Assembly (NCBI GenBank): GCA_020216985.1
Contig: JAIWOH010000198.1
Span: 1-10,000 of the forward strand
Source of the DNA: Nitrospira sp.
GTDB lineage: Bacteria > Nitrospirota > Nitrospiria > Nitrospirales > Nitrospiraceae
Direction of reading: 5' to 3'
Length of the DNA stretch: 10,000 nucleotides
Made by a program: the position numbers and the translations under genes
In this document: positions 1 to 6,936 of the stretch, in pieces
Layout of the letters: each line of letters begins with the position of its first letter
Position numbering within the stretch: the first letter of the stretch is position 1
Notes under the pieces: generated by a model
Seen by the model: only the letters and a program-made list of their open reading frames with translations
The model's database searches: none
Told to the model about the DNA's origin: nothing

Positions 1-76
1 ACATCGCAAACCACCCAATCTTCCACGGCCGCGAATCATACCACTGCGAAATGTCATACCCCCGCTCTGCCGCCAT
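1..76 (-). CDS. 5' end of an unidentified protein gene (partial, runs off the left edge)
   Basis: The first 25 codons of a minus-strand gene are visible, opening at the ATG whose complement is at 74-76. The peptide begins MAAERGYDISQWYDSRPWKI and continues with GWFAM before the window ends. A textbook Shine-Dalgarno (AAGGAGG, 91 to 85) lies eight bases upstream, and a good promoter and a 5'-UTR hairpin lie further up, so this start is well supported despite the short coding stretch. The N-terminus is rich in Trp and Tyr and turns hydrophobic at the cut, which could be the approach to a membrane segment, but that is inference. I do not recognise the family and assign no function. It is not part of the lysC operon: it is on the same strand but about 500 bases downstream of lysC, with its own promoter. 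Confidence 0.72.
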   Translation of the reverse strand, partial: MAAERGYDISQWYDSRPWKIGWFAM

Positions 77-84
77 AATGAATC

Positions 85-91
85 CCTCCTT
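85..91 (-). promoter_or_regulatory. Strong ribosome binding site of the left-edge gene
   Basis: On the minus strand this reads AAGGAGG, a seven-base match to the anti-Shine-Dalgarno, followed by eight bases and then ATG at 76. This is the main evidence that the partial reading frame at the left edge is a real gene start. Confidence 0.85.
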
Positions 92-106
92 CTGTTTATG
101 TTACCT

Positions 107-127
107 GTCCAGAGCTACGCTCCGGAC
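107..127 (-). promoter_or_regulatory. 5'-UTR hairpin of the left-edge gene
   Basis: The minus-strand RNA reads GUCCGGAGC, a GUA loop, then GCUCUGGAC. This gives a nine-pair stem with a single G-U wobble. On the plus strand the same position would be an A-C mismatch, so the fold favours minus-strand RNA and agrees with the promoter and gene direction. It ends 30 bases before the ATG and about 15 bases before the Shine-Dalgarno. There is no U-run after it, so it does not look like a Rho-independent terminator. It may stabilise the mRNA or bind a regulator. Confidence 0.55.
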
Positions 128-186
128 TTCATTACTCATAGTTTACAGTCAGACAAAAACTATCGAAGTCCACAAAATCTATTTTA

Positions 187-215
187 ATTTTATCTCTGAT
201 CATGTCTATTTTCAA
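187..215 (-). promoter_or_regulatory. Sigma-70-type promoter of the left-edge gene
   Basis: Read on the minus strand, TTGAAA (215-210) is followed by exactly 17 bases and then TAAAAT (192-187). This is close to the TTGACA-17-TATAAT consensus and lies in an AT-rich stretch. The implied transcript start is near 180, giving a leader of roughly 105 bases that contains the 107-127 hairpin. The call rests on sequence match alone. Confidence 0.6.
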
Positions 216-240
216 GAACTTGAAAGCCCCTTACTTTCAA
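210..240. repeat. Cluster of TTGAAA/TTTCAA inverted half-sites over the -35 box
   Basis: Three copies of one heptamer lie within 31 bases: TTTCAAG at 210-216, CTTGAAA at 219-225 and CTTTCAA at 234-240. The first two form a perfect inverted repeat with a 2-base centre. The second and third form another, TTGAAAG and CTTTCAA, with a 7-base spacer. The first half-site contains the -35 hexamer of the minus-strand promoter. This layout is typical of an operator, but no regulator is identified. Confidence 0.5.
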
Positions 241-387
241 TCGTTTGGGCTCGAAGGTTAACCTATTCGTTTGGAAGCAAGAGCCTGCCTCACCTCTCAT
301 GCCATACGTTAATCCTCGTCCCTAGCGAGGTTAATCTTTTCAATGCCTCTCGTAGCGACAACTCCTGAATCAAGACCCTAGCCGTCC

Positions 388-403
388 CTGCTCTTGTGAG
401 CAG
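388..403. repeat. Perfect 6-bp hairpin in the lysC 3' flank
   Basis: CTGCTC, TTGT loop, GAGCAG on the plus strand; the reverse complement folds equally well. It lies about 170 bases beyond the lysC stop in the direction of lysC transcription. No T-run follows on either strand, so a terminator role is only a weak possibility. It may be a processing site, or chance. Confidence 0.3.
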
Positions 404-574
404 CCGATACGATTACAGCTCATAGATTTTAAGAGCCTGTCTTGTCATAATCCTCTGCTCATATCGAGAAACGGTCTAGGCCATTTGTATTAACAGGCCG
501 CATTTACAGAACAACGCCCTGGCCCCCAGCGCCGATACGCAGCATCTCGGTGCTTTTGCACTTTTGTGACCGTA

Positions 575-1060
575 TCAGCTCTGAATCTTATCAAGACCGA
601 AAGCCGTGTGCAATGAGCGCATGGCCAGCTCAAGATACTTTTCTTCGATCACGCAGGAAATCTTGATTTCGGACGTGCTGATCATCATGATGTTGATTCC
701 TTCATGCGAAAGCACGTCGAACATTCTAGCCGCGACACCGGAATGTGAGCGCATGCCGACACCAACCAGCGAGACTTTGGCAATCGCCTCGGTGATGGAC
801 ACAGACTTGGCTTCGATGTCCTTCGCCACAGCTTGGATGATCGGTTCGGCTTTTCTAAGATCCACGCGAGGGATCGTAAACGACACATCTGTCAACGTCG
901 CCTGACTGATGTTCTGGATGATCATATCGACGTTGATATTGGCCTGGGCCACCGGTCCGAAAATTCTTGCCGCGATACCCGGCTTGTCCGACACGCCAAT
1001 AATGGTCACTTTCGCCTGGTTCCGGTCACCGGTGACCCCTGCCACCGCCACCGCTTCCAT
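575..1060 (-). other. Possible internal start giving an aspartokinase beta (regulatory) subunit
   Basis: In Corynebacterium glutamicum and Bacillus, lysC also yields a beta subunit from an in-frame internal start, comprising the ACT domains. Here Met247 (ATG at 1060) falls where I recall the C. glutamicum beta subunit beginning, with a similar run (MEAVAVAGV, then QAKVTIIG). The product would be 161 residues. Upstream on the minus strand is GAAAGAAGATCCGGAT, a purine-rich but not ideal ribosome site. The position is seen in the sequence; the use of the start is inferred. Confidence 0.3.
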
Positions 1061-1798
1061 ATCCGGATCTTCTTTCGTCACGAGCGTCCCTCTCCCCTCT
1101 TTGAAACTTGAATTGACCTCGACCGGCACGTTGAACTTGGCGGCAAACTCGACCGACCTGGTTTGAAGTACCTTGGCCCCTAAACTGGCCATCTCCAACA
1201 TTTCTTCATATGAAATTTTATCGATACGTCTGGCCGCCGGCACGATATTGGGGTCCGCCGTATACACACCATCCACGTCCGTAAAGATGATGCAGCGATC
1301 GGCTTTCAGAGCCGCCGCCAAGGCAACGGCGGACAGATCCGACCCCCCTCGCCCCAGCGTTGTCACGTCCGACTTTTCATTGATGCCCTGAAAACCGGCG
1401 ACCACCGGAACGATTCCCTCTTTCAAAGCCTCGCGAATCCGGTCCGCCGACACCCGCGCGATGCGCGCCTTAGTGTGGGCGCTGTCTGTCAGAATACCGA
1501 CCTGTCTCCCTGTATAGGATCGTGCATTGATGCCGCGCCCCCTCAGTTCCATTGCCAACAGCGCGATGGTCACCCGCTCGCCCGTCGACAGGAGCATATC
1601 AAGTTCCCGTTCGTCGGGATTTGGAGTCACCTCATGAGCCAGCTTGATCAAACGGTCCGTTTCTCCGCTCATAGCCGAAAGGACCACTACCACACGGTGT
1701 CCTTCCTCATGGGCACGAGCAACTCGATCGGCGACGCGATGGATCCGCTCGACCGATCCGACGGAAGTCCCGCCGTATTTTTGGACGATGAGAGCCAT
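575..1798 (-). CDS. lysC: Aspartokinase (aspartate kinase)
   Basis: Phosphorylates aspartate to aspartyl phosphate, the committed step to lysine, threonine, methionine and diaminopimelate. The 407-residue product has the usual length of monofunctional LysC. Visible are the KYGGTSV ATP-binding motif (residues 7-13), a TLGRGGSD loop (147-154), the [12 protein letters not shown] segment (172-183), and two ACT regulatory domains (about 262-335 and 342-405) with [11 protein letters not shown] and [10 protein letters not shown], the hallmark of allosterically inhibited aspartokinase. The ATG at 1798 was chosen because the family N-terminus begins there; an upstream in-frame ATG at 1972 would add 58 unrelated residues overlapping the previous gene. 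It is the last gene of the operon, five bases after its neighbour's stop. A GGAT sequence about 9-10 bases upstream is only a modest ribosome site, so translational coupling is plausible. An internal start at 1060 may give a separate regulatory subunit. Confidence 0.97.
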   Translation of the reverse strand: MALIVQKYGGTSVGSVERIHRVADRVARAHEEGHRVVVVLSAMSGETDRLIKLAHEVTPNPDERELDMLLSTGERVTIALLAMELRGRGINARSYTGRQVGILTDSAHTKARIARVSADRIREALKEGIVPVVAGFQGINEKSDVTTLGRGGSDLSAVALAAALKADRCIIFTDVDGVYTADPNIVPAARRIDKISYEEMLEMASLGAKVLQTRSVEFAAKFNVPVEVNSSFKEGRGTLVTKEDPDMEAVAVAGVTGDRNQAKVTIIGVSDKPGIAARIFGPVAQANINVDMIIQNISQATLTDVSFTIPRVDLRKAEPIIQAVAKDIEAKSVSITEAIAKVSLVGVGMRSHSGVAARMFDVLSHEGINIMMISTSEIKISCVIEEKYLELAMRSLHTAFGLDKIQS

Positions 1799-1803
1799 CG
1801 GCT

Positions 1804-3012
1804 TTATCCGTTCGCAAAAAGCCGATTGATGAACTTGGTGGCATCCCTGGGGGGAAGATTGGTTGCTTGTGCGTCCGGCTCCGTGAAGCGCCGGCTCGAT
1901 GACGATGCCCCCTTCCGGCCTCCCTCTCCGAAAGCGTAAAGGGCGAGCCCCTCGGCCTTGCCGTGATCGCACATGACTAGATACCGATACGGCCCTTGCC
2001 GCTCCAACCCCTCGATCAAAGGGCCGACAAGCTCTCGATCAAACGCTTCGATGCCGAGAACTTTTGCTTTGGGGTCCGCGCTGTGAATCGCCTCGTCCGT
2101 CAGCCCCCCATGGACATAGACAAAGTCTTTCTTGGCGTATTCCTCAAGCGCCACCGCCGCCTTGGTCCGCAAATCTCCGCCGGCAAGCCGATCAAGATCG
2201 ACCGCCTCCAGACCGGCGGCAATGCCAATCCCCCGATGGACATCGCCGGTCGCCACGACCGCCCCCCTGACACCGTACTTCTCCGGAAGGCTGGGCCACA
2301 CAACAGCCCGACCTTCTCCCCATAGCCAGATACAATTCGCGGGTTTTTTCCCGTCGGCCAGACGATCGTCGTTGACAGGATGATCGCGAAGAATCAGATA
2401 GGCTGCGTCCATCAGCTTCCGGAGAATGTCGGCCCCGTCGCCGGTCGGCAACGCCCCGCCAATGGATTTCCCCAACACGGTTTGAGGATCCACACAATGC
2501 GCCCGAGGTTTGCCATTGACCCACACCATGAGGTGCCGATGGCCTGACCCTGGGTAAAATTGAATGGTCTCAGACCCCAACTGTTCATTGATCGCCTCGA
2601 TCAGTTCCCGCGCCTCTTCCGTTTCAATCAAGCCCCCCGTCGCATCATCCATGATCACATGAGGACCCAATTTCTTGATGTCGTCGCCCGGCTTTCCACC
2701 TTCAGGTCTGAGAGTCACCATTGTGCCGCGATAGACGACATCCTGTTCTGTGACCGAGACACCCAAGCTGACCGCCTCAAGCGGGCCGGGACCTTGATAG
2801 TACTTCTTGGGATCGTAACCGAGGATCGCCGTCCCCGTCGCTCCGCTTCCGTGCAAAACCCCTTCGGCATGGATGACAAGCTGGCCCAGTTCACCGTTCT
2901 GGGCCAAGCGATCGAGGTTCGGTGTCGCAGAAGCCTGAAGCGGGGTGCGCCCCTCCAGTTCCGGACGAGGCTGTCCGGCCATTCCAGCCGCATGCAGGAT
3001 CAGATACTTCAT
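1804..3012 (-). CDS. Cofactor-independent phosphoglycerate mutase family protein ('proposed homoserine kinase' type), active site apparently degenerate
   Basis: The 402-residue protein follows the archaeal-type ApgM/proposed homoserine kinase family throughout: [17 protein letters not shown] (21-37), LGYDPKKYY (64-72), [10 protein letters not shown] (76-85), [10 protein letters not shown] (152-161), [10 protein letters not shown] (208-217), [12 protein letters not shown] (223-234). By context, lying directly between thrC and lysC in a set without thrB, homoserine phosphorylation would be the expected role. However, several residues of the two-metal centre look lost. The usual N-terminal GDGMAD is AAGMAG (8-13). 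The serine loop GSDVAN is GSGATG (55-60). After the DH pair (349-350) a segment of about ten residues that normally carries the last metal-binding His is missing, and no His follows. Ser56, Asp306, His310, Asp349 and His350 remain. ATG 3012 is preceded by GGAG at 8 bases. It starts 16 bases after thrC. It may be an altered enzyme or a non-catalytic relative. Confidence 0.85.
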   Translation of the reverse strand: MKYLILHAAGMAGQPRPELEGRTPLQASATPNLDRLAQNGELGQLVIHAEGVLHGSGATGTAILGYDPKKYYQGPGPLEAVSLGVSVTEQDVVYRGTMVTLRPEGGKPGDDIKKLGPHVIMDDATGGLIETEEARELIEAINEQLGSETIQFYPGSGHRHLMVWVNGKPRAHCVDPQTVLGKSIGGALPTGDGADILRKLMDAAYLILRDHPVNDDRLADGKKPANCIWLWGEGRAVVWPSLPEKYGVRGAVVATGDVHRGIGIAAGLEAVDLDRLAGGDLRTKAAVALEEYAKKDFVYVHGGLTDEAIHSADPKAKVLGIEAFDRELVGPLIEGLERQGPYRYLVMCDHGKAEGLALYAFGEGGRKGASSSSRRFTEPDAQATNLPPRDATKFINRLFANG

Positions 3013-3028
3013 CGAAGCTTCTCCGGAT

Positions 3029-4087
3029 TCAGACCTCCAACAAACGGACGACGTCCTCGTGGGTCGCCTTGACGGTCAGCGGTTGTTTCGACACACTGAT
3101 GGCAATATCGGCATCTTTCAATCCATGGCCGGTCAAGGTACAGACCACCGTCTCACCTTCCCGAAGCCCTCCAGCGCGATATAACTTTGTGACACCGGCT
3201 ACGGACGCCGCCGAAGCCGGCTCGCAAAACACACCCTCTGTTCTTGCCACGGCCGCATAAGCCGCGAGGATCTCCTCATCGGTCACCATGTCAATAGCCC
3301 CCGAGGATTCCTGGACAGCCTGTAACGCCGACTTCCAACTGGCGGGGTTCCCTATTCGGATCGCCGTCGCTACGGTATGCGGCTGCTCGACAACCCGACC
3401 TAGCACGATCGGAGCCGCGCCGGCCGCTTGAAACCCCATCATTTTCGGCAGCCTGGTGATTTGATTCGCCAGGCGATACTCACGATAGCCCTTCCAATAG
3501 GCGCTGATATTGCCCGCATTGCCGACCGGCAATACGTGCAAGGCGGGTGCATCTCCCAGTTGGTCACACACTTCGAACGCCGCGGTCTTCTGACCCTCGA
3601 TTCGAAAAGGGTTCAGGGAATTGACCAACTCGATCCGCCGCGAAGCGGACAGGTCCTTCACCAGCGCCAAGGCCTGATCGAAATTGCCTTCGATCTGAAT
3701 AACCGTGGCTTGATGCATCATCGCTTGGGAGAGTTTGCCGAGCGCGATTTTTCCGGCGGGGATCAGAACGTACACGGCCAAGCCAGCGCGCGCTCCGTAG
3801 GCCGCCGCCGACGCGGAGGTATTTCCGGTCGAGGCACAGATCACCGCGCGGGCCCCTTGCTCGACAGCCTTGGAGATGGCCAGGGTCATACCTCTATCTT
3901 TAAACGAGCCGGTCGGATTGACACCTTCGAACTTGAGATAGAGATCGATGCCGGGAGCGATCGCCTGAGCCAGTCGAGCCGCGCGAATGAGAGGTGTGTT
4001 GCCTTCCAACAGGCTGATGACGGGCGTCCTCTCCGAGACCGGGAGGAACTTACGATATTCCTCGATAATACCCCGCCATCGATTCAT
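3029..4087 (-). CDS. thrC: Threonine synthase
   Basis: PLP-dependent conversion of O-phosphohomoserine to threonine, the last step of the threonine branch, in the cytoplasm. The 352-residue product matches the short bacterial class (Bacillus-like). Visible are EGNTPLI (28-34), [13 protein letters not shown] with the PLP-binding Lys63, [15 protein letters not shown] (86-100), the phosphate-gripping VGNAGN loop (188-193) and TGHGLKD near the C-terminus (319-325). The ATG at 4087 gives the family N-terminus ([17 protein letters not shown]). An upstream in-frame ATG at 4333 would add 82 residues that are only antiparallel shadow of hom. The gap to the hom stop is 16 bases with a weak GAG ribosome site, so translation probably depends on ribosomes arriving from hom. 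Its substrate needs a homoserine kinase, and the only candidate in the window is the next gene. Confidence 0.96.
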   Translation of the reverse strand: MNRWRGIIEEYRKFLPVSERTPVISLLEGNTPLIRAARLAQAIAPGIDLYLKFEGVNPTGSFKDRGMTLAISKAVEQGARAVICASTGNTSASAAAYGARAGLAVYVLIPAGKIALGKLSQAMMHQATVIQIEGNFDQALALVKDLSASRRIELVNSLNPFRIEGQKTAAFEVCDQLGDAPALHVLPVGNAGNISAYWKGYREYRLANQITRLPKMMGFQAAGAAPIVLGRVVEQPHTVATAIRIGNPASWKSALQAVQESSGAIDMVTDEEILAAYAAVARTEGVFCEPASAASVAGVTKLYRAGGLREGETVVCTLTGHGLKDADIAISVSKQPLTVKATHEDVVRLLEV

Positions 4088-4103
4088 ATCATCGCTCGTT
4101 TCA

Positions 4104-5417
4104 TCACTCGTCCTTGCCTTCCACCCGAATGAGCGTCGCAGGCTCCGAGACAAAAGGTTTACGATTAATCTCCGCGAGAGCGTTCCGCACGTCTCGCTCG
4201 CTGGCCATGTGAGTCTTGATGACGACCGGCACCGTTTGCCCTTCCCGACGGCCCTGTTGCAACACCGAGGAGATACTGATTCCGCAACGGCCCAATTCTC
4301 CGGCAATCTGGGCCAGCACGCCGGGCCGGTCAACCACCATGAATCGCAGGTAGTAGAGCGAGGAAATTTCCTCCATGGGCTTCACGCGCAACGGTCGGCG
4401 CTGATCCTGACGAAACGACGCAGGCGGGACGCGGCCCGTGGCACCTGAGAGTACGTTCCTCCCGATGGCGATAATGTCGCTCACGACGGCCTGGCCTGTC
4501 GGCATCGAGCCGGCGCCTCTTCCATACAAGACGATATCCCCCACTGCGTCCCCGACCAACTGAATCGCGTTGTACACACCGTCAACCCTTGCAATGGGAG
4601 AAGTCGAGGGCAGCATGGTGGGATGGACCCTGGCCTCGATCTCTCCGTCCACCAGCTTTGCAATTCCCAGCAGCTTGATGACGAACCCGAACGCTTTTGC
4701 ATAGGCAATGTCGGTCGGAGTAATGTGTGTGATGCCTTCCGTGTAGATCTCCTTGACATTGACCGGTGTGCCATACGCCAGGTTGACGAGGATGGCCAGT
4801 TTGTGGGCGGAATCGATTCCCTGGACGTCGAAGGTGGGATCCGCCTCCGCATAGCCGGCTTGCTGGGCGTCCTGTAACACGGCGTCGAAATCATGCCCCT
4901 CTTGGGTCATGCGAGACAAGATATAGTTGGAGGTGCCGTTGATGATGCCGTAAACCGAACGAATCGAGTCACCAGCAAGCCCCTCCGTCAAGGACCTGAT
5001 AACCGGAATGCCGCCTCCGACGCTCGCCTCGAACCCCACTTCCACACCTTTGCGAGCCGCAGCCTCGTAGATCTCTTCGCCATGCAGGGCCAACAAAGCC
5101 TTGTTGGCGGTCACGACATGTTTCCCGGCGGCAATGGCATCCAACACGACCCGCTTGGCGACGTCGTAGCCGCCGATTAATTCGACAACGATATCGACGG
5201 CCGGGTCAGCCAAAACGGCTCCGACATCGGTCGTCAACGCACCAGGAGGAAGCGAGACCCCGCGATCCCTGACAATGTCGAGGTCGGCCATCCGAATCAA
5301 TTCCACGGGCACGCCCACTCGACGCCGAATGAGCGCGGCATTGTCGAGCAGCACCCTCGCCACCCCGGTGCCAACCGTGCCGAATCCAATGACGCCGACG
5401 CCAATGCGCGATTTCAT
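4104..5417 (-). CDS. hom: Homoserine dehydrogenase
   Basis: Reduces aspartate semialdehyde to homoserine with NAD(P)H, the branch point to threonine and methionine. The 437 residues fit the monofunctional ACT-containing class. The N-terminal Rossmann motif is GFGTVGTG (11-18). [10 protein letters not shown] (101-110) carries the conserved Lys106. The catalytic segment includes [11 protein letters not shown] (157-167), [21 protein letters not shown] (190-210) and Lys206. RGAGSMPTG (300-308) follows. A C-terminal ACT domain (about 356-432, beginning [19 protein letters not shown]) indicates feedback control, normally by threonine. The start overlaps the aminotransferase stop by four bases (ATGA), a classic translational coupling, with AGGA close upstream. 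No sequence oddities were seen. Confidence 0.97.
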   Translation of the reverse strand: MKSRIGVGVIGFGTVGTGVARVLLDNAALIRRRVGVPVELIRMADLDIVRDRGVSLPPGALTTDVGAVLADPAVDIVVELIGGYDVAKRVVLDAIAAGKHVVTANKALLALHGEEIYEAAARKGVEVGFEASVGGGIPVIRSLTEGLAGDSIRSVYGIINGTSNYILSRMTQEGHDFDAVLQDAQQAGYAEADPTFDVQGIDSAHKLAILVNLAYGTPVNVKEIYTEGITHITPTDIAYAKAFGFVIKLLGIAKLVDGEIEARVHPTMLPSTSPIARVDGVYNAIQLVGDAVGDIVLYGRGAGSMPTGQAVVSDIIAIGRNVLSGATGRVPPASFRQDQRRPLRVKPMEEISSLYYLRFMVVDRPGVLAQIAGELGRCGISISSVLQQGRREGQTVPVVIKTHMASERDVRNALAEINRKPFVSEPATLIRVEGKDE

Positions 5418-6610
5418 TCCTGTGCCTCGTCCAGTTTGAGGGCTTTGCGAATCCCTCTGACGGCCTGGCGGGTACGATGCTCGTTTTCCACTAATCCAAA
5501 CCGGACGTATTCATCGCCTCCTTCGCCGAATCCGATCCCCGGTGACACCGCGACTTTGGCCTCTTTCAACAAGAGCTTCGAAAATTCAAGCGAGCCCATG
5601 TGCCGATACGGCAGCGGGATTCTGGCCCACACGAACATTGTGGCCAACGGCTTGGCCACCTTCCAGCCGATTCGATTGAGTCCGTCAACCAGGGTATCGC
5701 GCCGTCGCTGATACCGCTGCACCGTTTCCTTGACGCAATCCTGCGGGCCGTTGAGCGCGATCACGCTGGCGATCTGGATCGGCTGAAAAATTCCGTAATC
5801 GAGGTAGCTTTTGATTTTGGCCAATGCCCCCACCACCTCTCGATTGCCGACGCAGAAACCGACGCGCCAACCCGGCATGTTGTACGCCTTGGAGAGAGTA
5901 TAAAACTCGACGCCGACATCCTTCGCTCCGGGAATTTGGAGAAAGCTCGGCGCCTTGTAGCCGTCGAACACCAGATCGGCATAAGCCAGATCATGGATGA
6001 CGATGACCTGGTGTTCCTTGGCAAATGCCACGATCTTTTTGAAAAACTCCGAATCGACCACCGCCGTGGTCGGATTGTGAGGAAAGTTCACGACCAATAT
6101 TTTGGGACGCGGAAACGTTTGGCGATAGACTCGAGTCAACTCTTCAAAAAAATCACGGTCCTCACGGAGTTCAATCCCTCTGACCTCACCCCCCGCGATG
6201 ATGAAGCTGTACATGTGGATCGGATAGGTCGGCGTCGGGGTCAATACGACGTCACCAGGACCGATCATCGCCAGAGCCAGGTGGGCAAGCCCTTCTTTCG
6301 ACCCGATCGTGACAATCGCTTCAGTTTCCGGATCTAGATCGACGTCGTAGTTCCGTTTATACCATCCGCATATGGCATGCCGGAGCTTGGTGATGCCCCG
6401 TGAAGCGGAGTAGCGATGATTTTTCCCTTTCCGAGCCGCCTCGATCAGCTTGTCAACGATATGGGAAGGAGTGGGTTGGTCGGGGTTGCCCATTCCAAAA
6501 TCAATAATGTCTTCGCCACGCTGCCGAGCCTCCAGCTTAAGCGATTGCACCTGGGCGAAGACATATGGAGGGAGTCGTTTGATTCGATAAAACCCATCCC
6601 CGAAACCCAT
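5414..6610 (-). CDS. alaC: AlaC-type class I/II aminotransferase
   Basis: PLP-dependent fold-type I aminotransferase, 398 residues. The sequence closely resembles my memory of E. coli AlaC (YfdZ), a glutamate-pyruvate aminotransferase: RLPPYVF (12-18), [14 protein letters not shown] (31-44), [11 protein letters not shown] (67-77), [16 protein letters not shown] (99-114), NFPHNP with Asn179, [12 protein letters not shown] (206-217), and [15 protein letters not shown] with the PLP Lys241. Related LL-diaminopimelate or aspartate aminotransferases are alternatives. As first gene of an operon that begins from aspartate, it could supply aspartate or act in diaminopimelate synthesis, but the sequence alone does not settle the substrate. 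ATG 6610 has a strong GGAGG (6621-6617) six bases upstream, and a near-consensus promoter ends about 65 bases further up. It leads the hom-thrC-lysC operon. Confidence 0.92.
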   Translation of the reverse strand: MGFGDGFYRIKRLPPYVFAQVQSLKLEARQRGEDIIDFGMGNPDQPTPSHIVDKLIEAARKGKNHRYSASRGITKLRHAICGWYKRNYDVDLDPETEAIVTIGSKEGLAHLALAMIGPGDVVLTPTPTYPIHMYSFIIAGGEVRGIELREDRDFFEELTRVYRQTFPRPKILVVNFPHNPTTAVVDSEFFKKIVAFAKEHQVIVIHDLAYADLVFDGYKAPSFLQIPGAKDVGVEFYTLSKAYNMPGWRVGFCVGNREVVGALAKIKSYLDYGIFQPIQIASVIALNGPQDCVKETVQRYQRRRDTLVDGLNRIGWKVAKPLATMFVWARIPLPYRHMGSLEFSKLLLKEAKVAVSPGIGFGEGGDEYVRFGLVENEHRTRQAVRGIRKALKLDEAQE

Positions 6611-6675
6611 AGCCTTCCTCCAGTCACCTCGAACGTTTTCTCATAAGTATAGACACGATGACAACAAGAAGGCGT

Positions 6676-6704
6676 ATTGTATTGGATGTCCGATGTTGAG
6701 TCAA
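6676..6704 (-). promoter_or_regulatory. Sigma-70-type promoter of the aspartate-family operon
   Basis: On the minus strand TTGACT (6704-6699) is followed by 17 bases and TACAAT (6681-6676). Five of six bases match consensus in each box, with ideal spacing. The implied start near 6669 gives a leader of about 60 bases. That is too short for a T-box or lysine riboswitch and shows no obvious attenuator, so control is more likely by a DNA-binding protein and by ACT-domain feedback on the enzymes. Confidence 0.72.
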
Positions 6705-6798
6705 TTTGCCTTGTGATTCTGTGGGGTTCCGTCCTTCTCCCCCATGAGCCGCTTGGAGAGCTCATCCTCCATGCGAACATGATGCGGCTGTCAACGGA

Positions 6799-6821
6799 GG
6801 TCGACCGGAGAGGTCGACCGG
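6799..6821. repeat. Two tandem GGTCGACC palindromes (possible operator)
   Basis: The 10-mer GGTCGACCGG occurs at 6799-6808 and 6812-6821, 13 bases apart. Each contains the self-complementary octamer GGTCGACC, and the pair can also fold as an 8-bp stem around a 4-5 base loop. It sits about 95 bases above the minus-strand -35 box and 116 bases before pdxJ, with no T-run. A regulator-binding site serving one or both divergent units is plausible but unproven. Confidence 0.45.
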
Positions 6822-6936
6822 TTGCTTCGACATGTTCTTGCCCCCTGTCCGGCCTTTCTGCTACTAATACAAGCGGCCGCCACTCGTTGAGTTGTCCGTT
6901 CATTTCTTGATGACTTCTTTGGCTTAGAGGCGAGAC

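Larger units (their letters stand above)
77..574. other. Non-coding stretch between lysC and the left-edge gene
   Basis: I find no convincing gene here. Positions 77-240 hold the leader, hairpin, promoter and half-site cluster of the left-edge gene, and 140-215 is markedly AT-rich. Positions 241-574 are the 3' flank of lysC. They hold a perfect short hairpin at 388-403, a weaker CCTCG/CGAGG inverted repeat at 314-330 flanked by two direct copies of GTTAATC (308-314 and 331-336 with the preceding G), and a 9-base direct repeat GCCGATACG at 403-411 and 531-539. No clear Rho-independent terminator for lysC is visible. A plus-strand open frame through 51-368 is rejected because it covers the promoter and ribosome binding site and has a non-protein-like composition. 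Confidence 0.6.
6611..6936. other. Divergent intergenic region between alaC and pdxJ
   Basis: The 326 bases hold the minus-strand operon promoter and leader (6611-6704) and the tandem palindromes (6799-6821). For pdxJ I see only a poor promoter candidate, TTGCCC (6838-6843), 18 bases, TACTAA (6862-6867). A wide AGCCGC/GCGGCT inverted repeat (about 6747-6789) may be chance. A 77-codon plus-strand open frame (6677-6910) lies across the operon promoter and looks non-coding. No RNA gene or riboswitch was recognised. Confidence 0.6.

Noticed and set aside
51..368. 105-codon plus-strand open frame in the left spacer
   Set aside because: It runs antisense through the promoter, leader and ribosome site of the left-edge gene, has no ribosome site of its own and a non-protein-like composition.
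516..532. GC-rich imperfect hairpin as lysC terminator
   Set aside because: The stem has a mismatch and the minus-strand continuation (GTTGTTCTG) is not a real U-run.
550..561. GTGCTTTTGCAC hairpin just after the lysC stop
   Set aside because: Only four base pairs and no U-run follows in the direction of transcription.
6611..6669. Riboswitch, T-box or attenuator in the leader of the aspartate-family operon
   Set aside because: The leader implied by the promoter is only about 60 bases, with no leader peptide rich in Thr, Lys or Ile and no terminator/antiterminator pair.
6677..6910. 77-codon plus-strand open frame before pdxJ
   Set aside because: It covers the operon promoter and palindromes, has no convincing ribosome site and no recognisable protein features.
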